From a virus, in the IMG/VR virus record IMGVR_UViG_3300045006_000068, positions 1-43,487 of that record: DNA of 43,487 nucleotides, one strand, 5' to 3'. The notes under the pieces were generated by a model. It worked only from the letters and a program-made list of their open reading frames with translations, searched no databases and had not been told where the DNA came from. Made by a program: the position numbers and the translations under genes. Below, in pieces: positions 39,067 to 43,487 of the stretch (its first letter is position 1; the number at the start of each line of letters is the position of its first letter).

Positions 39067-39597
39067 TCACGCCTCCACGACGAACCAGCCTTGGCCGTCT
39101 CGCACGGCCCAGGTCTTGTCGTCGACTTTGTCTGCTACCTCGATCAGCTTCTTTGCCAGCATCTCCAGGTCAATCCGGCTGGTGATCCTGACGCACCCGA
39201 GGGTCGTAGGACTGACCGATGAGTGCAAGCCGAAGCAACCGTCCTTGACCATGATCCCCGATGGCTTGCCGTAGCTCCCGTCTGGGTCCAGGGTCCACGC
39301 CTCGGTATCCTGCCAGGCGTCAGTCGAAACGAAGTACGGGGCGGTGTAGGGGTCGCTCCTGAGCCGAACCTGGGTGATCTTCCATCGTCCAGGCGGGAAC
39401 CCGGACGGCTGGTACGGGAAATGACCATTGCCGGCCAGCGGTGTCGTGAACACGACGTCCTCGGGGTTCTCAAGGCTCCGGGTCTTCAGGGCGGCGTTGC
39501 GGACGGAGTTCGTGCAGGGCACCAGCCTGACGGTGCCGCCGGCCCCGAAGTCAGCCGAGAGAGCCCTGGTACCCTTCTTCCACTTGAGGGTGATCAC
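39067..39597 (-). CDS. L,D-transpeptidase (YkuD)-fold protein, endolysin candidate
   Basis: 176 residues. The C-terminal half carries the YkuD-type active site: GIMVKDGCFGLHSSVSPTTLGCVRI, in parts His 125, Cys 135 and Arg 137 (consensus H...S-G-C-R). Strands before it (GRWKITQVRLRSDP) fit the beta-sandwich. No signal peptide. It lies between a membrane protein and the spanin, where an endolysin is expected, and no other endolysin is present. It may cut peptide crosslinks as an L,D-carboxypeptidase or endopeptidase. Confidence 0.65.
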   Translation of the reverse strand: MITLKWKKGTRALSADFGAGGTVRLVPCTNSVRNAALKTRSLENPEDVVFTTPLAGNGHFPYQPSGFPPGRWKITQVRLRSDPYTAPYFVSTDAWQDTEAWTLDPDGSYGKPSGIMVKDGCFGLHSSVSPTTLGCVRITSRIDLEMLAKKLIEVADKVDDKTWAVRDGQGWFVVEA

Positions 39598-40298
39598 AGT
39601 GTTCCTCCCGGGGCACAGTGAGCCTCCTTGGCGATCTTGACGCAGGCCCGGTACATCTCGGCCAGGATGTCGAGCACCGCCCTCCTTTGGTCATGGAGCG
39701 CCTGCACGATGTCCAGTCGAGGCAGGCCCAGGGAGAGCAGGCGATCCTCAAGGTCGGCGGCCACTGCGGTCAGCACCTTCTCGGCCCGGTCATCGCAGTA
39801 GGCGCGGATGTCGCTGTCCTTGAGTCGGTGGAGGCCGTTGTAGATCAGGCGTTTGGTGATCGACCTTACCTGCGCCTCAAAGACGATCTGGACCTGGGAC
39901 CTCTTGAACATGTGGGTCTCACGGTCGGAGTCCTGTATCCCGCCGCTGATGGCCTGGGTGCTCTCCTTGATGGCCCCATAGACCTCCTCCAGTTGCCGAT
40001 CAAGGACGGACGCCATGATGGGGGTCGGGTTGGCAAACGCGGCCTCATCGACCTGGTCTAGACTCACCGGGTCGTCACACCCGGGCGGATCATGAGGAGT
40101 CTCCGGATGGGCAGACGTGTCCTCGATGGTGCCCAGCGGAGTGGTGAGCTTTCGCCCCCGGAGTACTTTTCGGACCACCTCGCCGGCCGCCCACACCAGG
40201 CCGCCGGCCATGCCGACAACGACGGCCAAAGCGATGATAGACCGGGCCAGGCCCGGCCAAGATGCGGTGGCCTCAGACCACAACTGTGCAAGATTCAC
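39594..40298 (-). CDS. Membrane-anchored protein of the lysis cassette
   Basis: 234 residues with one N-terminal membrane helix (SIIALAVVVGMAGGLVWAAG, about 20-40) followed by a large helical cytoplasmic or periplasmic domain (RQLEEVYGAIKESTQAI; LIYNGLHRLKDSDIRAYCDD). Larger than most holins, it resembles tail-proximal structural or signalling proteins. Whether it is a pinholin-like protein or an unrelated membrane factor cannot be decided. Confidence 0.5.
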   Translation of the reverse strand: MNLAQLWSEATASWPGLARSIIALAVVVGMAGGLVWAAGEVVRKVLRGRKLTTPLGTIEDTSAHPETPHDPPGCDDPVSLDQVDEAAFANPTPIMASVLDRQLEEVYGAIKESTQAISGGIQDSDRETHMFKRSQVQIVFEAQVRSITKRLIYNGLHRLKDSDIRAYCDDRAEKVLTAVAADLEDRLLSLGLPRLDIVQALHDQRRAVLDILAEMYRACVKIAKEAHCAPGGTL

Positions 40299-40328
40299 GG
40301 TTCCCCTCCCTGGGTTTGCTTACGTGTT

Positions 40329-40616
40329 TCAGGCCCCGGCGGCGGATTCGAGCACCGGCACCGTCTCGGGGACGTTCTCGACGAGCACCCCGGGGGTAGC
40401 CACGGGGGCCACGGGCACAACCGGCCACTCCTCGGGCAGGGTCTCACCCTTGGCATAGGCGGTCAGGACCGCGTTGAGCGTATCGCACCCCCCGGCGGCC
40501 TTAGCCAGCACCTCATAGGATGCCTCATACATTTTGATCGAGAGCGCGTCGGCTCCTGATGCGTGATAGACCTCACTCATGGCGCGGTGCCGTGCGATGA
40601 TTTCCGTGGTTGTCAT
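40329..40616 (-). CDS. Hypothetical protein, 95 residues
   Basis: ATG at 40616 (MTTTEIIARHRAMSEVYHASG). A helical N-terminal half is followed by a Pro/Val-rich tail (EEWPVVPVAPVATPGV). It lies just after the tail fibre end. A similar small gene near fibre genes can be a fibre assembly chaperone; that is only a position-based guess. Confidence 0.5.
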   Translation of the reverse strand: MTTTEIIARHRAMSEVYHASGADALSIKMYEASYEVLAKAAGGCDTLNAVLTAYAKGETLPEEWPVVPVAPVATPGVLVENVPETVPVLESAAGA

Positions 40617-40626
40617 GTGATCCTCC

Positions 40627-43487
40627 TTATGTGTACCAGCGGCCAACGGCTCGCCATGTTACTGTAACCGCATCTGACGTATATCCTGATAAGTTATACG
40701 GATAAAAGTGGAAGTTGCTTGCATTCTTCGCCAATGTAAAAAAAAGTACATTGCAGGAACCGTAAACTATCGGTTGATAATCTACGTGGTAAGTTCCGAC
40801 AAAGATTGCATCAGGATCGAATGTAACCTGTACATCCTGACCAAGTGTCCCCGATGCAGATCCCCACATTTCCATATTGCCATTGGCGTACTTTGTCCAA
40901 TAGCCGACGACGGTCTGCCCATTATAGATTTTGCCAGTTTTGTAAATCCCATTTGTAACTGGATATGTCACTCCAGTCGAATCAGTTGACCCAGGAAGGT
41001 AAATCTCTTGTACTGGATTAGTGGGGACACCAAGCTCGCGCACATCTCCAAGAGAGCCATCAATATGGGCGATACCAGTAACATCATTGAGATAAATGGA
41101 CTTTCCAACGAGAGCCTCCCCGCCAGCTCCACCGACATCTATGACCACTGTCGATAGCGGATTGACGTAGAAAAATGAGCCGATGTGTGCCCATGATTTG
41201 CGGTTTATCCTAACGATCCCATCCCAGCTTACTGTGAATGAGTAGAGAAGCCAGTGCGTACCGTAGGGATCTCCCCACGTGGCACCACCGTCGCAGGTGT
41301 ATGTTCCCACCGGTAGAGCGGCGACAATCGCTGCCCGAAGTGCTTCCGCTGTGGCGGGGATACCTCCATAGACATCCCCATAGAACCGTCCTGCCACGAT
41401 ATTCCCAAGATTGCCGTAAGCCCCTTGCAGCTCGCCCTTGAAGTATCCATTGTTAGCCTTGACCGTCCCTGTGACTTCAAGCTCTCTAGCCTTCATAGAG
41501 TCAAAAAAAGCCTGGCTACCAACCAACTCCTGGACATCAATATGAGAGGACGATAGCGACTGCGCCTCTACGTGGGTACCATTGATCGCCTCAGCCTCGA
41601 TTTGATCGGCGATTATTTTACCACCACCCAAGTGCCTCAATGCTGGTCTATAGATCCGCCAAAATGGATTGCCAACGATGGCGTTGAAACCAGTCCGAAT
41701 CTCACACCCAATATCACCAGCGGCCAACCGTAGCGCAAAGCATTGCTGACCACGGGGAGACGGCAGATCGCTGGCCAGCGCGTTGGAACCAAGGATGTAG
41801 CCTGTGCAGTATGTCCGTATCCCCTTGAAGTCGTAAAGGAAATAAGCATTTGTATCGACGCCATTAGGACTCCACCTGCCCCCGGAGTACCAGAATCGGG
41901 TGAACGACTGGCCCCGTGACAGTCCTAGATATAGACCCGACCCTCCAATGAAATTGACCACTTCGATCTCGAACGAAAACTCCAGAATGTCGTATGGACC
42001 AACCGCAAACCACGACGAGAGGAAGTCATCTGCCGTTTGTAAAGCACGGTCAGCTCCAGAGGTATAGAGGGACAGAGTTCCGCCGTCCCACCCGGTCAGT
42101 CCGTCATCAGGTCTAGACAGGTCATTGATCAGTCGTCTCGCCCGAACGTCAAGGTTTTCGGTGGTAATTGCCCTGGATGCGACCTTTCCGGCCGAGACAG
42201 CCCCAGCCAAAATTTTGTCGGCAGACACAGCTCCATCTTCGATCATGACTGAGCCGACCAGCTCTTCTAGCTTGACGCCCTGGGCGTATTGCGTACCCCC
42301 GTTCCCAGTCCATGCGAGGATGACAACGATTCGACAGACCACGGCCCCGTCGGGCACATCGACGACCATGGCCCGTTGCTCCCACGTGGGACCGGCCTCG
42401 GCCCCATTCCCGGGGGCCTCGCTCACGGAGATGTTTTGTCCGACTGCGTTGTACCAGTAGATCCTGAGGTATGTTCCACCGGACCCAGACGCCGAATTGT
42501 ATCGAGTGACCCAGGCAGAGGCCCTGAGCTTTTGACCTGGGTAGACCGGGATCTCCTGGGAGGCGATGTGGCACCCGGTTGAGGCCAGTGCGGTCCTGCC
42601 CTCCTTGGGGTAGGCAGACATATCCGCAACCCAGAAGGCCTGGGATTGTCCGGCGTCCGTCCCCCAGTTGAACCACGCGGTCACGTCGGTACAGTTAGGG
42701 TCGGAGTTGAGGCACCGGGATCGCCCAGGAACCTTGAGCTTGTCCGTGGTGATCGCCCCGGCCTGTACCTTGTCGGCGGTCACAGCGTTAGCGTCGAGCT
42801 TCGAGGTAGTGACCGCTCCAGCCGCCAGCTCGTTTGCAGTCACCGACGCGGCCACCAGTTCCGACCCAACAAGCATTTTTCCGTAGCTGACGCCCCATAC
42901 GCCGCCCCCATCGCTATACATGGCGGCGGATAGCTTCATGTTTTTGCCGGGGAGATACGTCTGATAGACTAGTGCACCATTGAGATAGTACCGGATATAG
43001 ATGTTGTCATAGGTAATCCACACCTTGTCGGTGGACCCGATGGCCGGGCCAGTCCACTTGGAGATGCCGCTTTCGACGACCACGGCTAGCCCGTTACCTC
43101 GGTACCAGTAGTACGCATCGGTGTAGGACGCCGAGTCTTGGCGGGGGGCCTCAGAGAGGCCCATCCAGATGCTATCTGAACCTGATTCAAACTGGAACTT
43201 GAGCGAGACGGAATCGTACCCTTCGACAGATGAGACGGTGTTCTGCCAGCCGTTGCCCCCCGAGGTTTTACGGAACGTGGTGGCGTTGATCTGGACCACG
43301 CCTCCCGAGAAAACAGGGGTCCACGAGCCTGGTCCACGAGGACCGACGTCGCCCTGAGGACCGGTTGCCCCAGTAGGTCCGACGGGGCCCGTCTGGCCGG
43401 TCTGTCCGGTGTCACCCTTGCCGCCAGCGGGGACGTATGTTAGGCGGGACAGGGCCGCCCCCTGGATCCGCAGGTCCCAATACCCCG
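40627..43487 (-). CDS. Tail-tip/fibre protein, C-terminal ~950 residues (same protein as at 1-4699)
   Basis: The frame is open from base 43487 (GYWDLRIQGAALSRLTY) to the stop at 40627. It begins with the end of the repeated lectin-like module and a Gly-X-Y linker, then a diverged third module (SVSLKFQFESGSDSIWMG; WITYDNIYIRYYLNGALV). J-type repeats follow (TANELAAGAVTTSKLDANAV; SADKILAGAVSAGK), with two carbohydrate-binding-like regions and the KARELEVTGTVKANNGYFKG segment. The last 200 residues (to AVGRWYT) are probably the receptor-binding tip and are more AT-rich. The start seen at 43299 is not real; the frame continues upstream. Confidence 0.85.
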   Translation of the reverse strand, partial: GYWDLRIQGAALSRLTYVPAGGKGDTGQTGQTGPVGPTGATGPQGDVGPRGPGSWTPVFSGGVVQINATTFRKTSGGNGWQNTVSSVEGYDSVSLKFQFESGSDSIWMGLSEAPRQDSASYTDAYYWYRGNGLAVVVESGISKWTGPAIGSTDKVWITYDNIYIRYYLNGALVYQTYLPGKNMKLSAAMYSDGGGVWGVSYGKMLVGSELVAASVTANELAAGAVTTSKLDANAVTADKVQAGAITTDKLKVPGRSRCLNSDPNCTDVTAWFNWGTDAGQSQAFWVADMSAYPKEGRTALASTGCHIASQEIPVYPGQKLRASAWVTRYNSASGSGGTYLRIYWYNAVGQNISVSEAPGNGAEAGPTWEQRAMVVDVPDGAVVCRIVVILAWTGNGGTQYAQGVKLEELVGSVMIEDGAVSADKILAGAVSAGKVASRAITTENLDVRARRLINDLSRPDDGLTGWDGGTLSLYTSGADRALQTADDFLSSWFAVGPYDILEFSFEIEVVNFIGGSGLYLGLSRGQSFTRFWYSGGRWSPNGVDTNAYFLYDFKGIRTYCTGYILGSNALASDLPSPRGQQCFALRLAAGDIGCEIRTGFNAIVGNPFWRIYRPALRHLGGGKIIADQIEAEAINGTHVEAQSLSSSHIDVQELVGSQAFFDSMKARELEVTGTVKANNGYFKGELQGAYGNLGNIVAGRFYGDVYGGIPATAEALRAAIVAALPVGTYTCDGGATWGDPYGTHWLLYSFTVSWDGIVRINRKSWAHIGSFFYVNPLSTVVIDVGGAGGEALVGKSIYLNDVTGIAHIDGSLGDVRELGVPTNPVQEIYLPGSTDSTGVTYPVTNGIYKTGKIYNGQTVVGYWTKYANGNMEMWGSASGTLGQDVQVTFDPDAIFVGTYHVDYQPIVYGSCNVLFFTLAKNASNFHFYPYNLSGYTSDAVTVTWRAVGRWYT
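43387..43487. repeat. Copy of 767-867 at the contig edge
   Basis: Identical over 101 bases to 767-867. Together with 1-127 it frames a second repeat copy whose central 252 bp are missing. Confidence 0.9.

Overview
The window is almost all of one tailed-phage genome: a lambda/HK97-like siphovirus, high in GC, with nearly every gene on the minus strand. Its lysis cassette, including a lipoprotein spanin, points to a Gram-negative host. I cannot name the host. The contig looks like a circular or circularly permuted genome opened inside the giant tail-tip gene. The minus-strand frame that runs off position 1 re-enters at 43487. Bases 1-127 repeat 1120-1246 and bases 43387-43487 repeat 767-867. 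The unsequenced gap implied by the intact repeat copy (868-1119) is 252 bp, exactly 84 codons. The complete genome would then be about 43.7 kb.

In transcription order (high to low coordinates): the 3' half of the tip/fibre gene, two small genes, and a lysis cassette (membrane protein, L,D-transpeptidase-fold protein, spanin) lie at 38.4-43.5 kb. A short operon with its own operator-promoter lies at 37.0-38.3 kb. The former lysogeny region (33.1-36.9 kb) is wrecked by an IS21-family element: only about 15 codons of a putative repressor remain on one side, and a tyrosine-recombinase catalytic domain without its N-terminal half on the other. The early region (22-33 kb) carries Rad52-type annealing, a RecB-like nuclease, NinB-like and NinG/Rap proteins, a replication protein, SSB, an ASCH protein, an IbrA/IbrB-like pair (PAPS-reductase fold plus ParB fold), a tRNA and regulators. 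Several early promoters share one 21-bp operator of form AATATCT-N7-AGATATT. A DUF4942 methyltransferase and many short translationally coupled ORFs follow (18-23 kb). Then come two AT-rich integron gene cassettes, each with a recognisable attC site (17.57-18.15 kb), and the morphogenesis block: terminase large subunit, portal, scaffold, SU10-like capsid, adaptors, tail tube, frameshifted tail chaperones, tape measure, tail-tip proteins, NlpC/P60 peptidase and the J-like tip.

Most noteworthy: integron cassettes inside a phage genome, with a structure-conserved leader upstream of the cassette and neighbouring genes; IS21 destruction of the lysogeny module while its putative operators persist; a rightward operator-promoter-terminator unit predicted to make a roughly 63-nt RNA complementary to early ribosome binding sites; a promoter-proximal attenuator; and several genes whose expected start codon is not canonical.
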